From assembly GCA_028712665.1 (NCBI GenBank), contig JAQTRC010000008.1, forward strand, positions 11,330 to 55,271: DNA of 43,942 nucleotides, written 5' to 3'. A model generated the notes under the pieces. That model was not told the origin of the DNA and did no database searches. It was given only the letters and a program-made list of their open reading frames with translations. This document shows positions 29,117-37,669 of this stretch, in pieces. The position numbers and the translations under genes are program-made. Numbering within the stretch: the first letter of the stretch is position 1; each line of letters opens with the position of its first letter. Source of the stretch: Desulfuromonadaceae bacterium. GTDB taxonomy: Bacteria > Desulfobacterota > Desulfuromonadia > Geobacterales > Pseudopelobacteraceae.

Positions 29117-30181
29117 ATGAATAAACCCACCGTTGACATAATAGTTCCGGTCTGGAACAGCCCTTTCGAAACCAGAGCCTGTTTGGCGGCTATTCTAAAG
29201 CATTCCCCCGAAGCGCGTCTGATTATCGTCGATAACGGCAGCAGCCGCGAAACCGAACTGATGCTGGAGGAATTTTCCGAGCCTCTCGGAGAGCTGGGGC
29301 TGTTTATCAAAACAGAGCGCAACCTGGGGCTGATTCCGGCCATAAACATGGGACTGACCCGCTCTGACAGTGACTTTGCCGTAATCGTGCGTCCACATGT
29401 CATGGTCAATGACGGCTGGCTCAAAGTTTTGCTGGATACCGCCGAGGCAACCGGGGCAAGCATTGTCTCGCCCATGTTTAAAGGAACGGGGACGATGCTC
29501 CCCCCTCTTGCTCCGGGTTGTGCTGTTATGGAGAGCTGCACCGTCTCGTTTGCAACTCTTTTGATGAGGCGGGAAATGCGCGCGCTGGCCGGCGCTTTCA
29601 ACGAGAATCTTGATGGAGGCGAATGGTGCCTTAAGGAGTATGTCCGGCGAGCGGCCTCGAAGGGCTACCTCACCTGCATTACAAACCGCTCCAGGCTGAT
29701 GTGCGATCCAGAGCCGGTTTTCGGATCAGCAGTGCGACGCCTTGAGATGCGGCATAACAGCCGCTCGGCCTATCTCGCTGCCTGGGGAGTCAGCCGGCAT
29801 TATGTAGTATATTTCGGGAAAGAGGCCGATGCTTCCAAACTGAGTGACTCCATAAAGGTCATTTTGGATGGCGCCCGCCGGGGGCATCGTTTCACTCTGC
29901 TGCTGCATCGCCGCCAGAACTCGTATTTCCGGCGTATGGGATGGAATGGACTGCATACCGGCATCGAACTTTACGGCATCTCTATCTGGTTTCCGCAGCG
30001 TGATCTGCGACGGAGGGTGGCGCTACTTCAGGCCAAATCACCTGATCTACTGGCAGTTTGCGGGAGTGACGGCATCCATTTCCCGTTTATTGAAACAGCA
30101 ATCCCCCTGGGAGAGATTATCACGAGCATTCCAGGCAATTCCACCACTCTGAATACACCATGCACGGAGGTACCGCCATGA
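29117..30181 (+). CDS. GT2-like glycosyltransferase lacking the DxD motif
   Basis: The product is 354 residues. The N-terminal half is a recognisable GT2 fold: [18 protein letters not shown] (36-43) and [14 protein letters not shown] (67-80). Where family members have NPD/DxD to bind metal and nucleotide sugar, this protein has RPHVMV (92-97), and the expected ED of the later motif is not evident ([13 protein letters not shown]). It is therefore either an altered transferase or an inactive homolog. No membrane segment is seen. Its stop overlaps the gmhA start by 4 bp, linking it to heptose synthesis and suggesting a role in lipopolysaccharide. No clear ribosome site precedes the ATG. Confidence 0.75.
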   Translation: MNKPTVDIIVPVWNSPFETRACLAAILKHSPEARLIIVDNGSSRETELMLEEFSEPLGELGLFIKTERNLGLIPAINMGLTRSDSDFAVIVRPHVMVNDGWLKVLLDTAEATGASIVSPMFKGTGTMLPPLAPGCAVMESCTVSFATLLMRREMRALAGAFNENLDGGEWCLKEYVRRAASKGYLTCITNRSRLMCDPEPVFGSAVRRLEMRHNSRSAYLAAWGVSRHYVVYFGKEADASKLSDSIKVILDGARRGHRFTLLLHRRQNSYFRRMGWNGLHTGIELYGISIWFPQRDLRRRVALLQAKSPDLLAVCGSDGIHFPFIETAIPLGEIITSIPGNSTTLNTPCTEVPP

Positions 30182-30759
30182 TTGCCGAGATCAAATCACA
30201 ATTACAGGCCAATCGCGTTGTAATCGAGCAGATCGAAAGTGATTTAACGCCGCTGATAGCTAAGATGTCTGATTTTCTGACCGGCACCTTCAGGCGTGGC
30301 GGCAAACTGCTGGTGATGGGCAACGGCGGATCTGCCGCCGATTCACAACATTTTGCCGCCGAAATCGTGAGCAGATTCCGGATGGAGCGCCCTGGTCTGC
30401 CTGCCATAGCTCTCTCTACAGACACTTCAATTTTGACAGCCATCGGCAACGATTACGGTTTTGACGTTATCTTTCGCCGCCAGGTTGAGGCGCTGGCCAT
30501 GCCGGGCGACGTGGTGGTCGGCATCTCAACCAGCGGCAATTCCACAAATGTTAAGAGGGCTCTGGAACTGGCCCGGGAAAAAGGGTGCCGCACCATCGGG
30601 CTGCTCGGAAGGGACGGCGGCGGTATCAAGGATATCTGCGACCTGGCGCTTATCGTCCCTTGTAACGACACACCCCGCATTCAGGAGGGGCATATTACAA
30701 TTATTCATATTGTCTGTGACTTGGTGGAAAAGAGTATGTTCGGAGATGCGAGAAAATGA
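30178..30759 (+). CDS. gmhA: Sedoheptulose-7-phosphate isomerase
   Basis: First step of ADP-heptose synthesis for the lipopolysaccharide inner core. The 193-residue form contains the SIS domain: [32 protein letters not shown] and the C-terminal QEGHITIIH with conserved Glu and His. An earlier ATG exists at 30160, but GGAGGT ending 6 nt before the 30178 ATG fixes the start, which also makes an ATGA overlap with the glycosyltransferase stop. Its own stop overlaps the greB start in the same way. Confidence 0.95.
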   Translation: MIAEIKSQLQANRVVIEQIESDLTPLIAKMSDFLTGTFRRGGKLLVMGNGGSAADSQHFAAEIVSRFRMERPGLPAIALSTDTSILTAIGNDYGFDVIFRRQVEALAMPGDVVVGISTSGNSTNVKRALELAREKGCRTIGLLGRDGGGIKDICDLALIVPCNDTPRIQEGHITIIHIVCDLVEKSMFGDARK

Positions 30760-31238
30760 CGAACCTGATTTCCCAGGAAGGTCTCAAAAAGCTGCATGAC
30801 GAGTATGACCTGCTCTGGAAGGTGGAACGCCCCAAGGTTGTCCAGGGGGTGTCTGACGCAGCTGCAGAAGGGGATCGTTCGGAGAACGCCGAGTACATCT
30901 ATGGCAAAAAACGTCTCCGCGAGATCGATCGGAAGCTGAAGCATCTCGGCTCGCGAATCAAGCTGCTGAGAGTAGCAACTGCTCCGGCAGAGCCAAAATC
31001 CGTTTCGTTCGGTTGCTGGGTTAGCTATGAGGATGACAGGGGAGAGGAGCGCTGTTACCAGCTGGTAGGCCCGGATGAAATAGATGTCGGCTTGGGCAGA
31101 ATCAGCATCGATTCACCAGTCGGACAGGCTCTGCTGCACAAAAAACTGGACGATGAAGTAATCGTCAGCCGGCCAAACGGTGAGCTCACCATTTATATTA
31201 CCGGTATCAGCTCGAAGAAACCGGCCAGCCCTGAGTAA
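30756..31238 (+). CDS. greB: Transcript cleavage factor GreB
   Basis: Rescues backtracked RNA polymerase by stimulating RNA cleavage. The 160-residue product has the coiled-coil N-terminal domain with the acidic tip D40 and E43 ([24 protein letters not shown], the GreB variant) and the FKBP-like C-terminal domain ([22 protein letters not shown]). [12 protein letters not shown] favours GreB over GreA. The start overlaps gmhA by 4 bp, so expression is coupled to the heptose operon. Confidence 0.94.
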   Translation: MTNLISQEGLKKLHDEYDLLWKVERPKVVQGVSDAAAEGDRSENAEYIYGKKRLREIDRKLKHLGSRIKLLRVATAPAEPKSVSFGCWVSYEDDRGEERCYQLVGPDEIDVGLGRISIDSPVGQALLHKKLDDEVIVSRPNGELTIYITGISSKKPASPE

Positions 31239-31297
31239 GAGCATCAGGGAGTAGCATCATTGCGACCCGAATAACTTTGATAAGGGCCAGTATAAAA

Positions 31298-32140
31298 TCA
31301 TGCCAAAACAGGGAGCAGTGTCTGTCGAACCTTTGCCAAGGCACGCTCTTCAAGCTGACGAACCCGTTCGCGGGATATCGAAAAATGGTCGGCAATATCC
31401 TGAAGGGTCAATGGGGTATCACTTGTCACCCTGTTTTCAATAATATATTTCTCTCTTTCATTTAATCCTTCAACGGCTTTTGCGACTCGTTGTTTAAGTA
31501 TCTGTTCCTCCTGATACACGCCAAGTAATTCCTCCTGATTCATCCGATCATCTGCAATGGTTTCAAGAGCAGTCAAACCATCACTCTCTGCAAACTCCGC
31601 ATCCAGGGAGACCTCCCCCTTAAGGCGCAGTTCCATCTCTGCCACATCCTGATCCGAAACGTGGAGCATCTCCGCCGTGGCGGATATGTCATCATCTTTT
31701 CCGGTCAAACTGAGGAGAGCATTCTTTGTTTCGCGGAGTTTGTAAAATAGTTTTCGTTGAGCCTGGGTCGTGCCGATTTTGAGCAGACTCCATGACGAGA
31801 CTATAAAGTTTTGGATATAGGCCCTGATCCACCAGACGGCATATGAAACAAGCCGTATTCCCTTATAGGGATTGAACTTCCTGACCGCCATCATCAACCC
31901 GATATTCCCTTCCTGGATCAGGTCAAGCATCTTGAACCCGTAATTCCGGTATTCCGAGGCAACCTTGACGACAAATCGCAAGTTCGACGTAACGAGGGTT
32001 TGAGCAGACTCCAGATCCTTCTCTTCATAGAACTTCACCGCATAGAGGCGTTCCTCCTCTTCACTCAGTAAAGGGAACCTGCGGATATCCGACATATAGA
32101 GTGTCAGGCTATCAGTTACTATGGGAAGATTTGCAACCAT
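31298..32140 (-). CDS. rpoH: Heat-shock sigma factor RpoH
   Basis: Alternative sigma-32 factor. The 280-residue form contains region 2 (NLRFVVKVASEYRNYGFKMLDLIQEGNIGLM and YAVWWIRAYIQNFI), the RpoH box QRKLFYKLRETK, and region 4 with HTH FSISRERVRQLEERALAKVR. The frame opens at 32182, but the ATG at 32140 has GGAGGT 5 nt upstream and gives the usual start. It faces two Hsp20 genes across a 218-bp gap that carries a CIRCE element over its predicted promoter, so HrcA repression of rpoH is likely. Confidence 0.96.
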   Translation of the reverse strand: MVANLPIVTDSLTLYMSDIRRFPLLSEEEERLYAVKFYEEKDLESAQTLVTSNLRFVVKVASEYRNYGFKMLDLIQEGNIGLMMAVRKFNPYKGIRLVSYAVWWIRAYIQNFIVSSWSLLKIGTTQAQRKLFYKLRETKNALLSLTGKDDDISATAEMLHVSDQDVAEMELRLKGEVSLDAEFAESDGLTALETIADDRMNQEELLGVYQEEQILKQRVAKAVEGLNEREKYIIENRVTSDTPLTLQDIADHFSISRERVRQLEERALAKVRQTLLPVLA

Positions 32141-32169
32141 ATCGCACCTCCAACTACTGTACGCGAAAA

Positions 32170-32196
32170 TTAGCACTCTCATACTGCGACTGCTAA
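32170..32196. promoter_or_regulatory. CIRCE element (HrcA operator)
   Basis: TTAGCACTC (32170-32178), a 9-nt spacer and GACTGCTAA (32188-32196) match the CIRCE consensus TTAGCACTC-N9-GAGTGCTAA with one mismatch in the right arm. It lies 29 nt upstream of the rpoH start. Confidence 0.92.
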
Positions 32197-32207
32197 CAAT
32201 ATATCAA
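32178..32207 (-). promoter_or_regulatory. Candidate rpoH promoter overlapped by CIRCE
   Basis: On the minus strand, -35 TTGATA (32202-32207), 18-nt spacer, -10 TATGAG (32178-32183). The -10 falls in the CIRCE spacer, which would let bound HrcA block polymerase. Confidence 0.5.
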
Positions 32208-32293
32208 GCTGTTTTTCAAAAATCAAGTCATAAAATATAATAATAGTAACAATAACAGCCTATTGGCAGAAATATATTTTTTGTGCCGCCCCC

Positions 32294-32321
32294 TTGATTT
32301 CTGCAGATTTGGAATTACAAT
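32294..32321 (+). promoter_or_regulatory. Candidate promoter for the hsp20 pair
   Basis: -35 TTGATT preceded by CCCCC (32294-32299), 16-nt spacer, -10 TACAAT (32316-32321). The C-run plus TTGA resembles a sigma-32 -35 box, whereas the -10 looks like sigma-70. Lies 37 nt before the first hsp20 start. Confidence 0.45.
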
Positions 32322-32358
32322 TAAGTCAGGAGCAATAATATGAAAGGAGGTAATCACC

Positions 32359-32808
32359 ATGGCAAGCTGGGATGTATTCAGAGAACTCGACAACTTGAGG
32401 AGAGAGATTGACGATGCCTTTCGAGGTGTCGGAGTGAACCGCCCTTTGGGTTCGACATTCCTTTCGCCCGTGACGACGCGTCGCTTTCCGCTGGTCAACT
32501 TCAGCGAGGACGAAGGACATGTCTACATTGAAGCGTTGGTTCCTGGCGTCGACCCGAAGGAGATCGATCTTTCGGTGTTGCGGAACACTGTAACCATCAG
32601 TGGTGAACGAAAGCCCTTTGTCGAGCAGGAGGGGCAGATTGTACACCGTACGGAACTCGGTTCCGGCAAATTTTCCCGGACCCTGGAACTGCCGGCCGAC
32701 ATCGACCAAAACAAAATCGATGCCCACTGCAAGGATGGAATAATGAACATAACCCTTGCGAAGGCGGAACACGCCAAGCCGAAAAAAATCGAGATCAAGC
32801 TTTCATAA
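32359..32808 (+). CDS. Small heat-shock protein, Hsp20 family (first copy)
   Basis: ATP-independent holdase chaperone. The 149-residue product has an amphipathic N-terminus (WDVFRELDNLRREIDDAF), an alpha-crystallin domain (about 50-140: VYIEALVPGVDPKEIDLSVL, KFSRTLELPADID, DGIMNITLAK) and a C-terminal IxI-like IEIKL. A strong AAAGGAGGT site precedes the ATG. It is followed after 41 bp by a second, only distantly similar Hsp20, and is divergent from rpoH. Confidence 0.95.
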   Translation: MASWDVFRELDNLRREIDDAFRGVGVNRPLGSTFLSPVTTRRFPLVNFSEDEGHVYIEALVPGVDPKEIDLSVLRNTVTISGERKPFVEQEGQIVHRTELGSGKFSRTLELPADIDQNKIDAHCKDGIMNITLAKAEHAKPKKIEIKLS

Positions 32809-32849
32809 CGTGAACATTAAACTGTCAAACGAGAAAGGAGGTCATCATC

Positions 32850-33248
32850 ATGGCAGCCAACAGCTTAACGGAGAGAAATGACGAAAGGAACGTCCAGACA
32901 CGTGAGGAAACGCGGTCGAATGATAAGTATATCCGCCCTGCAGTGAACATTATCGAGACAGAAGAAGGGCTGATTCTGACGGCCGACATTCCGGGAGCCA
33001 CAAAAGAAGGTCTCGATGTGAATGTTGAAAAGGGTATCCTGACCATCAGCGCACCGGCGTCTCATACCTTGCCCGGTCAACCGGCCTATCGGGAATTCGA
33101 ACTGGCCAGCTACTACCGCCAGTTCACGATTCCGGAAAGTCTCGATCATGAAAAAGCCAAAGCCGAGTTCAACAACGGCATCCTGACCCTGCGGGTTCCG
33201 AAGGCTGAGATTGCCAAGCCGAAGAGGATCGAAGTAAAGGTCAGGTAA
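32850..33248 (+). CDS. Small heat-shock protein, Hsp20 family (second copy)
   Basis: The product is 132 residues. The alpha-crystallin domain (about 32-125) shows LILTADIPGATKEGLDVNVEKGILTI, a YYRQFTIPESLD strand and NNGILTLRVPK; the tail ends IEVKV. The N-terminal arm is short, charged and unlike that of its neighbour, so the two may form hetero-oligomers or differ in clients. GAAAGGAGGT precedes the ATG. Same transcript as the first hsp20. Confidence 0.95.
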   Translation: MAANSLTERNDERNVQTREETRSNDKYIRPAVNIIETEEGLILTADIPGATKEGLDVNVEKGILTISAPASHTLPGQPAYREFELASYYRQFTIPESLDHEKAKAEFNNGILTLRVPKAEIAKPKRIEVKVR

Positions 33249-33303
33249 ATAACGGGTGCTGAAGAGGAGGTGACGAGTGTCACTATCGTAACTGTTCTCA
33301 ATG

Positions 33304-33324
33304 GGGGCCGCCACGTGTGGCCCC
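33304..33324. terminator. Weak hairpin between converging genes
   Basis: GGGGCC (33304-33309) pairs with GGCCCC (33319-33324) across a 9-nt loop, between the second hsp20 and the converging glycosyltransferase gene. No T-run follows, so it may be a weak or factor-dependent terminator. Confidence 0.4.
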
Positions 33325-34598
33325 TAATATGCCCCCTGCAACCTCCGGAGCAGTTCAAGCTGTTCTGCTACGGTATCCGGCGCAGCATATCCGGCCCGCT
33401 CAAGCAGCGGCGATACCGCCAGCTCCGGCGCAATACGGGGATAGGCTTTATCGCTAAGATGATGGATGAGCCGCATGCTGCGGAAGGCGTCAAACCAGGC
33501 ATGAAAGGCGATTTGAAATTTCATCCCCTCCCGGTTGTTTTTTTTAAGATTCTCCCACGATTCGCAGAAACCCGCCTGCTCCAGAAATTCCCGCAGAACC
33601 GGTGAAATCAGGGCGGCGCTGCTCAGTAACAATGACGCATCCGCATCATGATACTCCTTCACAGACGCCAACCAATCACCCAATATTGAAAAGACAGCCG
33701 GCTGGTAGAAGAGCAGCCGTTCTTCTCCCTTGAGCAGCATCTCTCCCACCGAGCGGCCGGTTCCGAATGGAACCCTGTGGGATGAACGTGGCGAGGGGAG
33801 CACTACAGTTCCGGATAGCGTCTCAACCCCTGAAGTTTTATGGACCTGTTGTAAAAAGTAGAAATCCTCGCCTGCCAGACGGCGATTCATCCCCCCGGCG
33901 GAGACGTAGGCCGAGGCGCGGCAGGCCATGGCGCTTCCCACAGTGTGGAAGGCGTATGGAGAACCGGCCTGTTCCAATCCAAAAACATAGGTGCGGAGGA
34001 AGAGTTCGTAACGATCGATTGCCGCCTGTCCGGCAAGGTTGTCGGCCTGGCGGTGCCGATACGGAATGCTGGCGCCTCCGGCAGAAGAGCCGGCAAAATG
34101 GTCTGCCAGAGTTTGGAGATAATCCGGCTGTACCAGCGTGTCTGCGTCCAGACAGACGAGCAGAGGATCTGAAGAGACAAAGAGAAGATATCGGAGAGCC
34201 AGGTCGAGGCCGATCTTGCGCGCCATTCCCACACCCTGCTTCCGTGGCAATTCCATTCCCGGCATAGCGGCATCCACCCAGTGCAAATTTTCAAGCCGGT
34301 ACAGCTCTTTCCATTTCGGCAACATCTCCAATGTTCTCAGATTATCTCCCTTTTCCTGATCTGAAGCGTCGGCTCTCTGGTTAACCACTACCAGGATCAG
34401 AAATTGTGACAATAGACCGGCACGATTCTCCGACAGGGAATGGAGTGTTTGCGGCAGATTGACGCTTTCAGCCAGAGATGGAATGACAACGGCGCCGGGA
34501 AAGGAGCGGGAGGGGGGTTCGTTTATGCGCCAGGGGTTAGAAACTGCGCGCCTTTCAAGATAGGCGGCGACTTGCGGCGGCAGGCATTTATCAGGCAT
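33324..34598 (-). CDS. Glycosyltransferase family 2 protein
   Basis: The product is 424 residues. The GT2 core has PGAVVIPSLAESVNLPQTL, metal-binding DADT (151-154) in VCLDADTLVQPDY, and a catalytic-base-like GED (243-245) in LAGEDFYFLQQV. No transmembrane helices are evident, so it is a soluble or peripheral enzyme. About 120 C-terminal residues look helical and are not part of the standard fold. It ends near the hsp20 pair and starts 16 bp after ubiX; the link to quinone genes is positional only. Donor and acceptor are unknown. Confidence 0.85.
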   Translation of the reverse strand: MPDKCLPPQVAAYLERRAVSNPWRINEPPSRSFPGAVVIPSLAESVNLPQTLHSLSENRAGLLSQFLILVVVNQRADASDQEKGDNLRTLEMLPKWKELYRLENLHWVDAAMPGMELPRKQGVGMARKIGLDLALRYLLFVSSDPLLVCLDADTLVQPDYLQTLADHFAGSSAGGASIPYRHRQADNLAGQAAIDRYELFLRTYVFGLEQAGSPYAFHTVGSAMACRASAYVSAGGMNRRLAGEDFYFLQQVHKTSGVETLSGTVVLPSPRSSHRVPFGTGRSVGEMLLKGEERLLFYQPAVFSILGDWLASVKEYHDADASLLLSSAALISPVLREFLEQAGFCESWENLKKNNREGMKFQIAFHAWFDAFRSMRLIHHLSDKAYPRIAPELAVSPLLERAGYAAPDTVAEQLELLRRLQGAY

Positions 34599-34614
34599 TG
34601 GCGTGAAGCGTCAC

Positions 34615-35217
34615 TTAAGCCCCCCACCGTTTGTAGAGATCATTCTCAATGCCCAGCTGGTCAAGAACCTTCCCCACCAGAAAATCGACCAGGTCCAGCA
34701 GAGATTCGGGCCGGCCGTAAAAGGCCGGCATGGCAGGTATGATGCGTGCTCCGGCGCGGGAGAGTTTCAGCATGTTTTCCAGATGTATTTCAGAAAGGGG
34801 AGTTTCGCGTGGAACCAGCAGAAGCGGGCGGCGCTCTTTGAGCATCACGTCCGCGCTTCGCTCGATCAGGTTTCCGGAGATGCCGGCGGCTATGCGGGCC
34901 AGGGAGCCCATGCTGCAGGGAGATACGACCATCGCGTCCGGTGCGGAAGATCCGCTGGCAGCAGCGCAGAACAGGTCGTCAGGATGCACCATCCGGATAC
35001 CGGAATTTACCTCAAGATGAGCATAAAGCCGCTCCAGAGCCCTGTCCGGATCTCCGGAGAGATCCAGACCGGTCTCTTGGCGGCAGACCACGCTTCCGCT
35101 GGAGCTGGCGGTGAATGTGACCCGAAACCCGTTCAGGCAGAGCTGCTCCAATAGCCGCAGGCCGTATATTGATCCCGAAGCGCCGGTCATCGCCACAAAA
35201 ATATGATTTTTATCCAT
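34615..35217 (-). CDS. ubiX: UbiX-type flavin prenyltransferase
   Basis: Makes prenylated FMN, the cofactor needed by UbiD decarboxylases. The 200-residue product has the flavin/phosphate loops MTGASGSIYGLRL and SPCSMGSLARIAAG, and the C-terminal RRPLLLVPRETPLS and MPAFYGRP motifs. The gene follows ubiA by 3 bp in the operon ubiD-ubiA-ubiX, which matches its role of supplying UbiD. In futalosine-pathway organisms the same trio is called MqnM/MqnP/MqnL. Confidence 0.95.
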   Translation of the reverse strand: MDKNHIFVAMTGASGSIYGLRLLEQLCLNGFRVTFTASSSGSVVCRQETGLDLSGDPDRALERLYAHLEVNSGIRMVHPDDLFCAAASGSSAPDAMVVSPCSMGSLARIAAGISGNLIERSADVMLKERRPLLLVPRETPLSEIHLENMLKLSRAGARIIPAMPAFYGRPESLLDLVDFLVGKVLDQLGIENDLYKRWGA

Positions 35218-35220
35218 CCG

Positions 35221-36084
35221 CTACCTCGTCAGCAGATCCGCTGCCGTAAAAATCAGAATGGCAACGCTGATGTATCCGTTCATGTTGAAAAACGCCGCGT
35301 CCAGTTTCTTCAGATTTCCGCCCCGCAGCAACCAGTGTTCATACAGCAGCATGGCCGCCGCCACAAGAACTCCGGACATAAACATGACTCCCAGATGCAT
35401 GCTGTTGAACAGTGTGAAAAGCAGCCCGATCATTATCGTATGGAAAATACGGGCGGTCCGGAGTGAACCATTCACCCCCAGAAGAACCGGAATCGAATGC
35501 AGACCGGCGGTGCGATCGAATTCCAGATCCTGGAGGGCGTAGAGGATATCAAAACCGGCCACCCAGAACAGAACCGCACTCCCGAGCAGCAGGGCCGGGG
35601 GATCGATGCTTCCGCGTATAGCCGCCCAGGCGCCGACCGGCGCCGCAGCCAGGCATATTCCGAGCACCACGTGGGCCAGCGAGGTAAAACGCTTGCAGTA
35701 AGAGTAGAGCCAGAGAAAGAAAAGGGCGACCGGGGAAAGCTTCAAGCAGAGCGGGTTCAGCATTGCCGCCGAAATCAGCATCAACGCGGTTGCAGCGATG
35801 ATGAAGAAGAGTGTAATTCCTTTTCCGATCCGGCCTGACGGAATCGCTCGCCCGGCGGTCCGGGGGTTACGCGCGTCGATGTTGGCGTCTATCAGCCTGT
35901 TCATCGCCATCGCCGCCGTGCGCGCGCCTGCCATGGCCAGTATGATCCAGAATATCTGGCGGGGGGAAGGGATACCTCCAGCCGCCAGGAGCGCCCCGGT
36001 AAGGGCGAACGGGAGCGCAAAAATCGTATGGGAAAATTTGATCATCTCCAGGAAGATGACGATTTTTGAGATGATACCGGTCAC
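35221..36084 (-). CDS. ubiA: UbiA-family prenyltransferase (quinone biosynthesis)
   Basis: Integral membrane enzyme that attaches a polyprenyl tail to an aromatic acid. About eight hydrophobic helices are visible, with the two Asp-rich motifs NRLIDANIDARNPRT and DILYALQDLEFDR. The longest frame starts at 36168 inside ubiD; I use GTG at 36084, which overlaps the ubiD stop as GTGA, has AAGGAG 11 nt upstream and gives 288 residues with the typical KIVIFLEMIKFSHTIFALPFAL start. Substrate may be 4-hydroxybenzoate or 1,4-dihydroxy-6-naphthoate (MqnP); sequence alone does not decide. Confidence 0.93.
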   Translation of the reverse strand: MTGIISKIVIFLEMIKFSHTIFALPFALTGALLAAGGIPSPRQIFWIILAMAGARTAAMAMNRLIDANIDARNPRTAGRAIPSGRIGKGITLFFIIAATALMLISAAMLNPLCLKLSPVALFFLWLYSYCKRFTSLAHVVLGICLAAAPVGAWAAIRGSIDPPALLLGSAVLFWVAGFDILYALQDLEFDRTAGLHSIPVLLGVNGSLRTARIFHTIMIGLLFTLFNSMHLGVMFMSGVLVAAAMLLYEHWLLRGGNLKKLDAAFFNMNGYISVAILIFTAADLLTR

Positions 36085-37481
36085 GGCAAATTGTACTCCT
36101 TCCAGCGATTTGCGACAAGAGCCGCAGAATCTACGGAAAATTTCACGAGTTGGCGATCCAAGCGACAACCGGTAGCATCCAGCGCAACCCGTTCTCTCCC
36201 TCTGTCATGGTAAATGTCCCTGGTGAAATCGGTCACGTTGATCCCTTTCCAGGCTGCGCCTGAGAGCCCGTTTACTTCAGAATCGGCAGAAACGAAGAGC
36301 AGAACCCGCGCCGACTTGAACCAGGGCAAAGCCCAGAGTTGCCCGGAAACCTCACTTACCATGCCGGGGCCAGGATTCTCAAGAGAAATAATGGCGCTCT
36401 GGTGAAAGATCCATTCAAACGGGAAATGGATATCGTTTATTGACGGAACAAGTTTTCGGATAAACGCCAGCAGGAGCCGCTCCCAGGCTTTTGCCATCCA
36501 GCAGTCTTCCATGGGGGGGGGGCCAACGACGGTTGCCGGCATGATTGCATCCGGGCGGTGACGTATGGCCGTCACCCGCATCAGTGCTGCCGGTGCAGCG
36601 GGAGAATAATATCCGGTATGATTGCCGAAGGGCCCTTCCACGACCGATTCTCCTGGATGGACATATCCTTCAATAACGACCTCCGCACCGTACGGAACCC
36701 GCATCGGGACACTCTTGCAGGGGAGTGTCGCAAGCGGCGCGCCGCGCAGAAAACCTGCAAAGGTCATCTCGTCAAGAGCGCCGGGAAGTGGGAACATTGC
36801 GCTGAAAAGTGACGCCGGATCGCCTCCCAGGAGAACTGCTACAGGCATCGCCTTTCCGTTGCGATGGTACTCCCAGGCGTGTCTGGCCGCTCCGCTCCCC
36901 TCTTTCCACTGGATGCCCAACTCCTGCGAACCCCGCACCTGGATCCGGTAGAGCCCGCTGTTGGGTGTGCCGCCATCCGGATCGATCGAGAATACCTGCG
37001 GCAGCGTTATATAGCGGGGGTGACCGGAGGCCGAGCCGTCTTCCGGCCAGCTCTGCAGGAAAGGGAATCCGGCAAGGTCGGGAGGGTCCATCGTCGTCAG
37101 GTCCGGATCAGGCTCGATCGAGGCGTTTGGTCTGAAACAGGAAAATTCGGGCAGAGCGGAAATCCGTCTGTCAAGGAGGCCAAACTCGACATCCGGAATC
37201 CGGCCTAAAATCGCACTCAGACGTTCAGTCAGACGACCCGGATGGTCAATGCCGAGCGCCAGGCAGACCCGCCTCTCGGAACCGAACAGGTTGGTGGCGA
37301 CCCTGAAGTTTGAACCGGTGGGCCTTTCGAAAAGAAGCGCCTTGCCGCCATCCGGCTGTTTGCAGATCCGATCGGTGATCGCGGCGATCTCCAGGAGCGG
37401 GTCGGTCTCGACCGATATGCGGGACAATTCGCCATCGGATTCAAGGGTGGCGATGAACTCACTCAGATTATTTGTCGGCAT
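36081..37481 (-). CDS. ubiD: UbiD-family decarboxylase
   Basis: Prenylated-FMN-dependent decarboxylase of quinone precursors. The 466-residue form contains NSGLYRIQV, VVIEGYVHPGESVVEGPFGNHTGYY (cofactor/metal-binding Glu residues) and the conserved GPPPMEDCWMAKA. The frame opens at 37607, but MPTNNLSEFIATLE at 37481 matches the usual family start. A 10-bp homopolymer (36513-36522) encodes the conserved PPP of GPPPMED. Its end overlaps ubiA by 4 bp. Confidence 0.94.
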   Translation of the reverse strand: MPTNNLSEFIATLESDGELSRISVETDPLLEIAAITDRICKQPDGGKALLFERPTGSNFRVATNLFGSERRVCLALGIDHPGRLTERLSAILGRIPDVEFGLLDRRISALPEFSCFRPNASIEPDPDLTTMDPPDLAGFPFLQSWPEDGSASGHPRYITLPQVFSIDPDGGTPNSGLYRIQVRGSQELGIQWKEGSGAARHAWEYHRNGKAMPVAVLLGGDPASLFSAMFPLPGALDEMTFAGFLRGAPLATLPCKSVPMRVPYGAEVVIEGYVHPGESVVEGPFGNHTGYYSPAAPAALMRVTAIRHRPDAIMPATVVGPPPMEDCWMAKAWERLLLAFIRKLVPSINDIHFPFEWIFHQSAIISLENPGPGMVSEVSGQLWALPWFKSARVLLFVSADSEVNGLSGAAWKGINVTDFTRDIYHDRGRERVALDATGCRLDRQLVKFSVDSAALVANRWKEYNLP

Positions 37482-37590
37482 TGCAGTTACCCGGATTCCT
37501 GTCTGGAGATAACGGTTCCCCTTCAATACTGATTTGCACTGTAGCCCCGCGTCACGACAAAAACAAGAAATGATCTTGACAGGAATGATG

Positions 37591-37618
37591 TTGCCATACA
37601 TCCTCATAGCGTTATACT
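37591..37618 (+). promoter_or_regulatory. Candidate promoter of the GTPase gene
   Basis: -35 TTGCCA (37591-37596), 16-nt spacer, -10 TATACT (37613-37618), 52 nt before the ATG at 37670. A TTGACA at 37576 lacks a matching -10. Confidence 0.55.
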
Positions 37619-37669
37619 GATGCTATTCAATCAAATATAAATAAATCTTGGAAGGGATGTGAAACAAAA

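Noticed and set aside
33249..33303. Very short frame after GAGGAGGTGACGAGTG
   Set aside because: A stop follows within four codons of the GTG, so there is no gene despite the ribosome-site-like sequence.
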